This document shows positions 24,062-32,821 of a stretch of 64,000 bases of DNA, piece after piece. The stretch comes from Candidatus Sacchlamyda saccharinae (lineage in GTDB: Bacteria; Chlamydiota; Chlamydiia; Chlamydiales; Rhabdochlamydiaceae): contig JAUHQI010000003.1 in NCBI GenBank assembly GCA_030408505.1, positions 1 through 64,000 of the forward strand. The letters run 5' to 3'. A program made the position numbers and the translations under genes. Positions within the stretch are counted from its first letter, which is position 1. Each line of letters begins with the position of its first letter. Below the pieces are notes generated by a model. That model worked only from the letters and a program-made list of their open reading frames with translations. It made no database searches and had not been told where the DNA came from.

Positions 24062-25952
24062 GTTTTAGGGCTCTTTCGTTTGATTCTTTTTTGAGTGTAT
24101 CTAAAAAGGAATTAATATCCACTTCTCCAACAACGACGTTGTCTCTACGCCTTACGGTAACGGTTTGATTTTCTACTTCTTTATCGCCAACTGTCAACAT
24201 GTAATTGCATTGCATCAGTTGCGCTTCGCGCACTTTTTTGCTGACCGATTCGTTTGAGTCATCGACCTCAGAGGCAAATCCGGCGTTATCGAACTTTTGA
24301 CAGACCTCTTTTGCATACTCGTTGTGTCTATCGGCAACGGGGATGAGACGTACTTGTCTTGGGCTGAGCCAAAGGGGGAATTTCCCGGCAAAGTGTTCGA
24401 TCAAGATGCCAAAGAACCTCTCCACAGAGCCAAAAATCGCCCGGTGGATCATGATGGGTCTTTTGTGTGTGCCGTCACTATCCATGTACTCGAGCTCAAA
24501 CTTTTCGGGGAGTGACATGTCGAGTTGTACGGTTCCGCACTGCCACGATCTGCCGAGGGCATCGCGGATGTGGATGTCGATCTTAGGGCCATAGAAGGCG
24601 CCGTCGCCTTCATTGATCTTATACTCTTGCCCATACTCATCGAGCGCGTCTTTGAGGCCCGCTGTCGCTACTTCCCAATCTTCATCAGTGCCGATGCTCT
24701 CTTCTGGTCTTGTCGAGAGCTCAAAGCGGTACTCTAAGCCAAATGTACCGTAGATTTTCTCAACGAGTTGTAACACCCCAAGGATTTCGTTTTTAATGTC
24801 GCCTGGGCGCATGAAAATGTGAGTGTCGTCTTGGTGGAAACTGCGCACGCGGAATAGGCCGTTGAGCGATCCTGAAGGCTCATGGCGATGGACGTGGCCC
24901 AGCTCGCTAATCCGCAAGGGCAGCTCGCGGTAGCTGTGTGTGGCCGATTTGTAGTAGAGCATGCAGCCGGGGCAGTTCATCGGCTTGATCGCAAAGGCTC
25001 GCTTCTCAATCTCGAAGTGGTACATGTTCTCGCGGTAAAATTCCCAATGTCCTGAGCGCTCCCAAAGTTCTTGGTTAAGCAATTGGGGCGTTTTGATCTC
25101 TTGGTAGCCAGCTTCGTGTTGGAGTTGTCTTAAAAAGCTTGTCAACTTGTCCCAGATGATCATCCCATGCGGGTGGATGAAGGGCATCCCAGGTCCTTCT
25201 TCCTTAATCGAGAAGAGATCGAGTTTTGGCCCCAAAATTTTGTGGTCCCGCTTTTTTGCCTCTTCGAGCATATGGAGATAGCTTTTCAGTTCTTTTCGGT
25301 CGGGGAAAGAGATCCCATAAATTCGGGTAAGCATCTCCCGGTCGCTATCAGCGCGCCAGTACGCGCCAGATGTTTTCATCACCTTAAAAGCTTTAATTTT
25401 TCCAAGGGCGGGCAGGTGAGGGCCTCTGCATAGGTCAAAAAATTCCCCTTGGGCGTACCCAGTAATTAGACCTTCAAACTCTTTGATGAGCTCTTCCTTG
25501 TAAGGATTGTCTTTAAAACGATCTAAAGCTTCTTTTTTGTCTGCAAATTCATAGCGCTCTGGCTTGTGATTTTCTTTGATGATTTTTGTGACTTCATCTT
25601 CAATTTTTTTGAAGTCACTTTCTGAGATTTCGAGGTTGGCAAAGTCGTAGTAGAATCCATTTTCAATAGGGGGGCCGATGGTGGGTTTTGCATTGGGCCA
25701 TAAACGCAATATTGCCTGGGCCAGAACGTGTGCAGAAGTGTGCCAAAAAACTTCCTTACCTTGTGGGTCGGAAAAATCTAACAAGACTACTTTATCGCCC
25801 TCTTGCAAAGGGGTATTTAAATCTTTGATCACTCCGTTGATGTTGGCAGCAAGTGCCTGGTCTGGCCCGCGCTGGTTAAGCTTTTCGGCTAAATCACGCG
25901 CACTCGCCCCTGCAGGTAATTCAATTTGTTTTTCTTGGCATTCTATCTGCAT
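24039..25952 (-). CDS. thrS: Threonyl-tRNA synthetase
   Basis: 637-aa class II aminoacyl-tRNA synthetase. N-terminal TGS domain (MQIECQEKQIELPAGAS..), then the editing domain (VFWHTSAHVLAQAI), the catalytic core with NCPGCMLYY (Zn Cys), FRVRSFHQDDTHIF (motif 2) and HRAIFGSVERFFGILIEHF (motif 3), and the anticodon-binding domain (QVRLIPVADRHNEYAKEV). ATG 25952 follows GAAAGGAGAGGAATT; a longer frame to 26000 lacks a ribosome site. It is first in the thrS-parA-pGP6-purB cluster. Confidence 0.97.
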   Translation of the reverse strand: MQIECQEKQIELPAGASARDLAEKLNQRGPDQALAANINGVIKDLNTPLQEGDKVVLLDFSDPQGKEVFWHTSAHVLAQAILRLWPNAKPTIGPPIENGFYYDFANLEISESDFKKIEDEVTKIIKENHKPERYEFADKKEALDRFKDNPYKEELIKEFEGLITGYAQGEFFDLCRGPHLPALGKIKAFKVMKTSGAYWRADSDREMLTRIYGISFPDRKELKSYLHMLEEAKKRDHKILGPKLDLFSIKEEGPGMPFIHPHGMIIWDKLTSFLRQLQHEAGYQEIKTPQLLNQELWERSGHWEFYRENMYHFEIEKRAFAIKPMNCPGCMLYYKSATHSYRELPLRISELGHVHRHEPSGSLNGLFRVRSFHQDDTHIFMRPGDIKNEILGVLQLVEKIYGTFGLEYRFELSTRPEESIGTDEDWEVATAGLKDALDEYGQEYKINEGDGAFYGPKIDIHIRDALGRSWQCGTVQLDMSLPEKFELEYMDSDGTHKRPIMIHRAIFGSVERFFGILIEHFAGKFPLWLSPRQVRLIPVADRHNEYAKEVCQKFDNAGFASEVDDSNESVSKKVREAQLMQCNYMLTVGDKEVENQTVTVRRRDNVVVGEVDINSFLDTLKKESNERALKHETHSSQ

Positions 25953-26141
25953 AATAATTCCTCTCCTTTCTATTCTATATTGGAAGGAGGTAACCTTCAA
26001 GCATGAAGGCTAATTTCGTTCTTCTTTTTTTCGGGTGATCCTCCTTGCAGAGCCCATTAAGAAAAAGGTACTGCCAAAAAAACACGTCTATGCTTCTTCT
26101 TACCTTGCATGCTACCATGCATTAAATGGCTATGATAAGCT

Positions 26142-26510
26142 TTGTGTGAACCCCCAATTTATTTCGAAACTCTGATGGACCAAGTTGAAAGTTTTTCCTT
26201 GCCTCTTTTTGATCCCAAATATGAGGAGATGATCGCAAGCTACTTAGGCGTGGAAAAACTCACTCAGGAGCACCTTAAGTTTGCTGTTCGCTCGGCCCTT
26301 TCTACCCCCTTGCGTCAACAGATCGGTTCTTGCTTTGCAACAGCTCCTGCGATCATTGTCCATGAAGAACAGCCCGAGCAATTTTTGCGTGACCTCAAAG
26401 AGCTTTTGTATACAGGAAAACTCACACGCGTCATTGCCGGCGTTGAATACACCGTTCCCATCAGCCCAACTGCGGGGCGCTTTAATGAGCATCCTCTCTT
26501 AATAATTTAG
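26142..26510 (+). pseudogene. 5' fragment of a paralogue of the 696-aa protein at 30350
   Basis: Residues 12-122 align with residues about 70-185 of the intact protein (SFSLPLFDPKYEEM.., RQQIGSCFATAPAIIV.., ISPTAGRFNEHPLL). It stops after LLII because the sequence breaks at 26502. From about 26308 to 26502 the DNA is almost identical to 30690-30884 (three mismatches seen in about 190 bp), while the part before it is only about two-thirds identical. TTG 26142 is a poor start. The remaining 500 residues are absent, so this is a remnant. Confidence 0.75.
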
Positions 26511-27533
26511 TTTGTTTTGAATGCCTTTTAATGAAATTCCATTGTAAAACACGAACATATCTCCGTTGTCAAAATCCAAAATGGAATGGAAAAAGTCAGT
26601 AATTCTTTGGTCACGAGCATTTAAAGTTGGGATAGTTTCCTTAGGGACAGGGATACAACCTTCGACTGTTGATCGCTCGGAATCAAAAGGTAATTTCAAT
26701 TTTGTAATGTGTCTCATTTTTTCTAAATAGAATTCAACAACTTCTTGAATATGGGGTGTTTTTTCAATACCCTCAGAAGTCTGCTTAACAATACTCTCCG
26801 TAATCTTTTTGTATGCCTCTCGGATAAATTGGTGGATTTCAGACTTGTTAGATATTTTCTCTTCTTGCTTTATGGAATTAAACTGAAAATCCTCCATACT
26901 AAAATTGACGTCTTTAAATTGAAATTTGTATGCGTCGAAAACGCCTGCTTTTAAAGATTCATAAATAAAATTAACATCTGGAACAACCCAATCTGAAATG
27001 TTCTTTGCAATTTCATATCCACGTGGGCTAAATGCGCAATTAATATGAATCACAGAAGGATTATCATTGGTACTCGATGCTCGGTCTGATAATTCTCTGA
27101 ATGCAAGTTCACCTAGCGGGTTGCTCGATTCACATGAAAATTTTGGATGTTTAAAAATCCCCATACTTATCGGAGCTCCAGGTACTGAGTTGTATACATC
27201 TAATCGTGCAAATTGAGATATTGCTCCAGTAGTTAAATCTCGGTAGATATCCAAAAATTTTGTCTGTTCTAATTGAGACTGGATAAATTCTACTCCTAAT
27301 TCTAGCCCTCTAAATGCATGCCTTGTTAATTCACTCAGTGAAATTGCGATTTTTGGAATGAGGAGAGGAAAATTTTTTGCTGGCCAGATAATCCGCTCTC
27401 TATTGGATTTAGAATAGTATTCTATTTCAACAAAGGGGGATGTGGGAGGGGTAAGAAAAAAATTTAAGTCAGTTGTGTTTTTTGGAATAGGTTCAAATTT
27501 TTTAAAATCTGAACTATGAGTTTTATTCTTCAA
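26499..27533 (-). CDS. Unknown protein in AT-rich island
   Basis: 344 aa, not recognised. Soluble alpha/beta appearance. It opens with a Lys/Asn/Pro-rich N-terminus (MKNKTHSSDFKKFEPIPKNT), and has a middle segment with GIFKHPKFSCESSNPLGEL and HINCAFSPRGYEIAKNISDW. A long helical part (about 230-290) follows. The start is TTG 27533 with CTGGAG 6 nt upstream. Its 3' end overlaps the paralogue remnant by 12 bp, so it abuts the breakpoint. It lies on the same strand as the membrane and dioxygenase genes but 320 bp away, across a repeat. Codons are markedly AT-rich, suggesting transfer. Confidence 0.6.
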   Translation of the reverse strand: MKNKTHSSDFKKFEPIPKNTTDLNFFLTPPTSPFVEIEYYSKSNRERIIWPAKNFPLLIPKIAISLSELTRHAFRGLELGVEFIQSQLEQTKFLDIYRDLTTGAISQFARLDVYNSVPGAPISMGIFKHPKFSCESSNPLGELAFRELSDRASSTNDNPSVIHINCAFSPRGYEIAKNISDWVVPDVNFIYESLKAGVFDAYKFQFKDVNFSMEDFQFNSIKQEEKISNKSEIHQFIREAYKKITESIVKQTSEGIEKTPHIQEVVEFYLEKMRHITKLKLPFDSERSTVEGCIPVPKETIPTLNARDQRITDFFHSILDFDNGDMFVFYNGISLKGIQNKLNY

Positions 27534-27577
27534 GAATACTCCAGGGTGCGTTTATCTTGTTAAGAGAGTGTCGTCAA

Positions 27578-27713
27578 ATTCATTTTGGCGGAACGATTTT
27601 GCCTTTTTGGCCCCTTACTCCCGGTCGAATTGCACTGAATGTAATCATTCAGCTCTATTCTCTGCCGAAAAAAGAGGCGAAAAAAAATCTAAAATCTCCG
27701 CCACAAAGCAATT
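27578..27713 (-). repeat. MITE-like repeat, family B copy 2
   Basis: Reverse complement of the 19925-20060 unit with clear similarity over about 136 bp (AATTGCTTTGTGGCGGAG, GAGCTGAATGATTACATTCAGTG, CCGCCAAAATGAATT). It lies between two genes of the AT-rich island. The remaining gene-free bases 27714-27855 show nothing recognisable. Confidence 0.7.
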
Positions 27714-27855
27714 GATCAGTGTCTCTGTAAGTAGTTCGGGTTTTTGTTTATTCAATAAGGGTATTATTAATATTAATCTTTATTTTGTATTAGACAGCCT
27801 CTTTGTTTATGGGAGTGGGGCTGATAACTTGTCTGAACTTGGCACTGTCTTTAAA

Positions 27856-29046
27856 CTAAAATAATATTTTAGCAAATTGCTCAAGTCCGTTTATCTTCTC
27901 GACCTCTGGATTTAGATGAAGAGAAAAAACTCTTTTCTGCATTGATCGAATTAAAGTATTTGATGCGCCATCGCTAACCAGATCTTGGTGAAGGGAATGA
28001 ATTAATGTCCCTTTGTCATTAAATAAATCCTTGGTTTCTTGTGTTTCTAAACTCGAAATTCTGTTTTTACATAGTTTAGAACGTAAACTTTTAATAAGTG
28101 GAATTAATTGACCGGGGATAGCTGTTGCAAGAAAAAAGGAAACGGCAAAACGCACAGAAATTTTTCCTATAGTTCCGAAAAACAAAACAGACATCCCAGA
28201 AGAAACAAGTCCACTGCTGAAAGCGTTTAATATTAAGGCTCGTCTTTTTTGCGAAAGATGTTTAATAGTAGCAACTCTGAATCTAATTAGAGCGTCGTCG
28301 TCTAATTGATGGGCCCCTATATTTTTTAAATTTCCTATATTATTTTGGCAGTTGGTTAAATCGAGGGAAATTGTTAGAAAATCAAAGATGTTTTTGGTCA
28401 ACACTAAAGCTAAAGCTGGGATAGCCGTGTACAGAGCTAGATTTGTGCCTAATGATACTATGTTTTCTTCTCTAGAAAATGCCTCATTTTGCATTAATTG
28501 AAAACAACCATTTGCTACATTAACAGAGGAGGCAATAGCAGTATGTAAAAGCCTTGCAAATCGAATATTATTCATTGAAAGAATGTTTTTTCGCATGCTT
28601 AATGGCATGCTTGTTTTATGTACCACTCTTCTGAAATTCCATGTGTTTTTTCCAGATAAGCCGGATAACAGCATCAAAGCTAGTCCAGTAATTACAACGG
28701 AGCTCGCATTTACGATATTTATCACTTCGTTTTGATATGTTACACCATTTGCACTGTCTCCACCTCCATCTTGAACATTACTAAAATAGAGGACAAATAG
28801 AACGGAATAAAAGGCTTTGTTAGACAGGCTTAATACAGTGTATGGAAGAAATTCGTTAATGTTTTCTTCACCAGCGACTTTATTACATTTGTTTAAGACG
28901 TCAAAAAAGATCTGAGTAGCACTACTAGATGCATGTGGATCTGTGCGACCCTCACTTTGTAAATCCCGTAGAGATCCGGATGCTAAAGGGGCTGGACTTT
29001 CTAATAATGGTTTTGTAGCTGGATCATTAGTTGTATTTATAGACAT
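27856..29046 (-). CDS. Multi-pass membrane protein of unknown function
   Basis: 396 aa, not recognised. A 60-residue polar N-terminus (MSINTTNDPATKPLLESPAP..) is followed by several hydrophobic segments: YTVLSLSNKAFYSVLFVLYF, VNASSVVITGLALMLLSGL, LGTNLALYTAIPALALVL, NAFSSGLVSSGMSVLFFGTIG and VRFAVSFFLATAIPGQLIPL. The C-terminal 60 residues are polar. AGAGG lies about 12 nt before ATG 29046. It follows the dioxygenase gene by 5 bp and so is probably co-transcribed. AT-rich codons. Confidence 0.65.
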   Translation of the reverse strand: MSINTTNDPATKPLLESPAPLASGSLRDLQSEGRTDPHASSSATQIFFDVLNKCNKVAGEENINEFLPYTVLSLSNKAFYSVLFVLYFSNVQDGGGDSANGVTYQNEVINIVNASSVVITGLALMLLSGLSGKNTWNFRRVVHKTSMPLSMRKNILSMNNIRFARLLHTAIASSVNVANGCFQLMQNEAFSREENIVSLGTNLALYTAIPALALVLTKNIFDFLTISLDLTNCQNNIGNLKNIGAHQLDDDALIRFRVATIKHLSQKRRALILNAFSSGLVSSGMSVLFFGTIGKISVRFAVSFFLATAIPGQLIPLIKSLRSKLCKNRISSLETQETKDLFNDKGTLIHSLHQDLVSDGASNTLIRSMQKRVFSLHLNPEVEKINGLEQFAKILF

Positions 29047-29051
29047 AAAGC

Positions 29052-30089
29052 TTATTCTACCTCTGTAATTGTTATTCTATGCATTTCTCTTTCATTTGGG
29101 AAGAAATCTGCTACAGCATAATGGCTTGTAGCACTATTATCAATTATTACAACGTCTCCTTTTGTCCATGAATGTCTGTAAATTAGTTCTGGGATTGCAA
29201 TAGCTCTCGCTAATATCCGCTGATAATACAAGCTTTCTTCTTTGGTAAATCCTTTCATATGTGAAAAGTATGGTGGAGAGAAGTATATAGCTTCTTTTCC
29301 ATTTCGGGGATTTCTTCTTACTATAGGATGGGTTTGATCCACGAAGTGATCATAAACTCCTTCAGAGCTAAAGCCTTTATTTTGCAAATATTTAACAATC
29401 TTAGGGTTGCTCAAGAAAGCTTGTTTTTCATTGTAAACTCCATGCATGTGTCTAAATATTCTCTTGGTCCCTTCGGACATGCGTTCAAAGGCTTTTCTAT
29501 TGTTAGAAATAAGTGTATCCCCACCTACTTCGGGTATTTCTTTACATAGCAGGACTGTGTATCGAGCTGGAAGCTTCCAAGCTGTCTTATCTGAATGCCA
29601 AAAATCAAACAATGGTGGATTGTTAGCATCATTTCTTAGCACAAAGCATTCAGGGCATCCTTCTAAGGTGAGACCTTGATCAACATAGTGTTGCTCTGTG
29701 GCAACTGGACCGAGAAATTTTAGATGATCTACTAATTGATGCCCTGTAACATTTTGATTTTTAAAAACTAAAACAGAAAATTTATCTAGCCCTCTTTGGA
29801 TAGTCTTTCTGGTTTCGGGGCTTAATGGCGAAGATAAATTAGCTGGGACAACTTCTGCTCCTAGAGCAGGACTTGATCGAATTAATCTGGGCTTGGATTC
29901 TGAGGAGCGAGTCAATGCTTCTCTGGCTGCCTCTGACGCGATTTGAACTCTAGGGTCTGAGCTCATTCCTCTTCTTTGTGGCGCTGCCAAAGCTGCTTTA
30001 ATTGATGCTACACAACTTTCAGTTCTGGAGAAAGAAGCTGTAGCGGAAGCAGTGGCTAGTCTTACGCATGCCCTTGTAATAGTACTCAT
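29052..30089 (-). CDS. TauD/TfdA-type Fe(II)/2-oxoglutarate dioxygenase
   Basis: 345 aa. The catalytic core has FDFWHSDKTAW (HxD iron ligands), GGDTLISNNRKAFE, VVIIDNSATSHYAVAD (distal His) and REMHRIT (2-oxoglutarate Arg). These are the TauD-family motifs in normal order. ATG 30089 has AAAGGA 9 nt upstream; the frame extends to 30167 without support. The first about 85 residues are an extension rich in Arg, Ser, Ala and Thr with almost no acidic residues at first (MSTITRACVRLATASATASF), ending near PQRRGMSS, which looks like a mitochondrial presequence. Substrate unknown. Probably an operon with the membrane protein downstream. Confidence 0.8.
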   Translation of the reverse strand: MSTITRACVRLATASATASFSRTESCVASIKAALAAPQRRGMSSDPRVQIASEAAREALTRSSESKPRLIRSSPALGAEVVPANLSSPLSPETRKTIQRGLDKFSVLVFKNQNVTGHQLVDHLKFLGPVATEQHYVDQGLTLEGCPECFVLRNDANNPPLFDFWHSDKTAWKLPARYTVLLCKEIPEVGGDTLISNNRKAFERMSEGTKRIFRHMHGVYNEKQAFLSNPKIVKYLQNKGFSSEGVYDHFVDQTHPIVRRNPRNGKEAIYFSPPYFSHMKGFTKEESLYYQRILARAIAIPELIYRHSWTKGDVVIIDNSATSHYAVADFFPNEREMHRITITEVE

Positions 30090-30349
30090 GAACAAATCCT
30101 TTTTTGGTTTTATTGTTGTCCAAAATTTTTTGTTGGGGCCTGCGGGGGATGCTGGGTGATTCAGCAAAGGGTCAACAGGCCGCTAAAGAGCTTAGCATAT
30201 GATTTTTTTTAGCAAAACTAATTTTTGAAGATTGTGTGTGTGCTGTCAAAAGAAGAGTTCTTGAAGTAGTCTTCGATTTGCATGTTTGATGACGTCTCTG
30301 ATTTTCATTCAAATTCGTGGTTTCCTCTAGACTTTGAGCGTGGTATATA

Positions 30350-32440
30350 TTGAGCGTGGACCAGACTTCTTTCCAAGCCAAAGAAAAGGCGATTTCTCTT
30401 GCTGATCAACTCCTTAACGAAGAAGGGCGTTTCAAAAAGTTCTTTTGCGATTCCGCTCCTTTTTTATTTTCGCTTGATGACTACATTGAGGATGGTGTTT
30501 CTCTGAGTATGCAAAGAAAAATCTATGGGCTGCAATCTGATAAGGAGCTAATAAGACTCGTCGAAGGTTTTTCCCTGCCTCTTTTTGATTCAAAGTATGA
30601 GAAAATGTTCTTAGAATTCTTAAATGCTGAAAAGCTCACACACCGCTATCTGATCATGGCAGTCCTTTCGGCACTTTTTTGTCCTCTTCGTCAACAGATC
30701 GGTTCTTGCTTTGCAACAGCTCCTGCGATCATTGTCCATGAAGAACAGCCCGAGCAGTTTTTGCGTGACCTCAAAGAGCTTTTGTATACAGGAAAACTCA
30801 CACGCGTCATTGCCGGCGTTGAATACACCGTTCCCATCAGCCCAACTGCGGGGCGCTTTGATGAGCATCCCCTCTTAAAAATCTGGGAATATTCGATCGC
30901 CTCTTTTGTAGATGTAAAAACAGAGTTCTCCCGTTGGAACCTGTATGAGAGCCTCGGCCTCCACCACGAAGAAAAAGAGGGAATCGGCGAGCTTTTGTAT
31001 GGCCAGCTCAATCAAACCCTTGCCGAGACTAATGAAGAACTTTCCAAGGTGCAGCAAGACTACGAAATTGCCTTCGATCAGGTCCGCCTAGTGGAAGCGC
31101 AGTTGCGCAACGCTTCTTCAGAATCTGAAATACGCCGCTTGCGCGCAGAACACCAAGTCAAATCCTACCACTTCACTTCATTAGAGCATCAAAGAGCCGA
31201 CCTGAGTGAAAAATCACACAACATCGCCAATTTCTTCCCCTTTCTTATCGATCAATTCATCGAGAGATTCCAAGATCAGTTCCAAGAGGTCTACGACGCC
31301 GAGATGCAAGAAATCCCTCTCGACACCTACGACGACGCGCCAGCCGGCTTTCGCCTCCTCTACAAACACGGGCGGACCCACGTGCGCAGCTGGACTTTCA
31401 TCTACAACGAAAAAGAGTACATCGACGCGCTCAAAGAGTTTTTCAGATCTGTTGAGCATCCGATCCAAGAAGCAGCTGAGTGGGGCAAAGAGGAGGTCAG
31501 CCACTTCATCACCCGGATCATCCACCACCTCGACACCGAAGAGTTCTTGCGTTCTGCCTTTCAGCGGATGGCTAAAGCACACAGATCGGCATACGGAGAG
31601 AAGAAACCCTGGGCCTACACATCAGGGGGGACACTCACTACATTGCTCAAAACTTACTTCAAGCGTGAAGCCCCCTTTAGTAAGGAAGAAAAATGGATAG
31701 AGAGCCCACAAGAACTGCTCATATTCCTCCTCGACACCCTAAAAGCTTATCCACCAAAAGAGCCAGAAAAGCGGATGCTCATGACCTCGCCCACTCACGT
31801 CTTTTCTCTCCTTCCCAACCTCTACCCTTTCAAACAAGGCTATGAAGATCCTGGCTTTACCTACACTTGGGTGCGTGACCAAATCCTTGGGCCCCGTAGA
31901 GCCTTCTACGAAAAAATCATCCTAACGCCTCACGAGCAGCACCTCATCCTCCAAGAACTCGAACTCATTCAGCGCACTCCCACCCCCTTATCTCTCGCCG
32001 ACTTTCGATCCCAACTACCCCAAGACCCCGAGATCGACGGCAAACTCTTCGAGCTTCTTCCCATCATTACCCCCACTCAGGCCGAAAGCCTCATCGGTGC
32101 TCTGGGCCTCAACATACAACCGCCCTCCCAACCCACCTTCCGCTCCCATCTCTTCCAAACCCTAATCCACCACCACCCTCCAGAAAAAGTAGCCCGTGCC
32201 ATGGAAGAAAGGGGCCTCGCCCCACCCCGTCCGCTCCTTTTTGCCGACACCAACTGGGCCCATTCCTACTTCTCTTTTGTGGTGAATCCCGCTACCGGGC
32301 TACTTGAATTTTGGCGGACCGACCCGCTAGGGCAGAGTGGCACCCCTATGACCGAGTGGACCCCCTACCTCGACGGGACCAGCAAACACCCCTGGTCGCT
32401 CTTTCCTCGTCCTCATGAGTATGTCATGCCAAATATTTAA
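30350..32440 (+). CDS. Unknown 696-aa protein with a papain-like Cys motif
   Basis: Not recognised by family. It is large and soluble, with a helical coiled-coil section at about 215-300 (NQTLAETNEELSKVQQDY..). RQQIGSCFATAPAI (about 135-148) has the Q..GSCFA layout of papain-like cysteine proteases. LLFADTNWAHSYFSFVV near residue 645 could supply His and Asn/Asp, but this is speculation. The start is TTG 30350 or GTG 30356, with no good ribosome site. The C-terminal third is much richer in C (CCC, ATC and CTC codons) than the adjacent island. A 5' fragment of a paralogue lies at 26142. Confidence 0.7.
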   Translation: MSVDQTSFQAKEKAISLADQLLNEEGRFKKFFCDSAPFLFSLDDYIEDGVSLSMQRKIYGLQSDKELIRLVEGFSLPLFDSKYEKMFLEFLNAEKLTHRYLIMAVLSALFCPLRQQIGSCFATAPAIIVHEEQPEQFLRDLKELLYTGKLTRVIAGVEYTVPISPTAGRFDEHPLLKIWEYSIASFVDVKTEFSRWNLYESLGLHHEEKEGIGELLYGQLNQTLAETNEELSKVQQDYEIAFDQVRLVEAQLRNASSESEIRRLRAEHQVKSYHFTSLEHQRADLSEKSHNIANFFPFLIDQFIERFQDQFQEVYDAEMQEIPLDTYDDAPAGFRLLYKHGRTHVRSWTFIYNEKEYIDALKEFFRSVEHPIQEAAEWGKEEVSHFITRIIHHLDTEEFLRSAFQRMAKAHRSAYGEKKPWAYTSGGTLTTLLKTYFKREAPFSKEEKWIESPQELLIFLLDTLKAYPPKEPEKRMLMTSPTHVFSLLPNLYPFKQGYEDPGFTYTWVRDQILGPRRAFYEKIILTPHEQHLILQELELIQRTPTPLSLADFRSQLPQDPEIDGKLFELLPIITPTQAESLIGALGLNIQPPSQPTFRSHLFQTLIHHHPPEKVARAMEERGLAPPRPLLFADTNWAHSYFSFVVNPATGLLEFWRTDPLGQSGTPMTEWTPYLDGTSKHPWSLFPRPHEYVMPNI

Positions 32441-32564
32441 TCTTCTCGGGCACGTGCACCCACACAGGCAAGGGAATGCATGTGAAGTTACCTTCCTTTC
32501 CTGCATCTCCAATTATTGTATAAGGCGATAAACTCCCTTGTTTATTGCAAAACGTGTGCCTTTG

Positions 32565-32755
32565 ATGAATTTACTTTTTCGGACAGTTCTAGTTTCTTTT
32601 AGCTCTGGGGGTATTCTCAAGCGTTTTTGCAGCTACAGTGGAAGGCGGGGGCGAGCTTGATGAAAATGATGAGTGCGCACTGAAAGAATGACGCCAAATC
32701 TCACTCAAAGAGATGGTAGGGAACCTTTCCTTAAATGGTGAGGTACGTTGATTTT
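32565..32755 (+). pseudogene. Porin 5' remnant
   Basis: From ATG 32565 the DNA follows the start of the porin at 36117: both begin with MNFL-type codons, and share GGACAGTTCTA, GGGGTATTCTCAAGCG, CACTGAAAGA and CCTTTCCTTAAATGGTGAGG. It carries single-base indels and a TGA in place of TGG. The similarity fades near 32755. It is a decayed copy of the signal peptide and first 60-70 codons. The preceding gene-free stretch 32441-32564 shows nothing else. Confidence 0.8.
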
Positions 32756-32821
32756 CCTCGAGCTTTTTTTTTGAGAAGCTGCCTTGTCCAAAACCAAATC
32801 TTGGATAGCGGCGTGCATCAA

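Noticed and set aside
24297-25433. Several frames of 70-90 codons opposite thrS
   Set aside because: Antisense shadows of a complete threonyl-tRNA synthetase.
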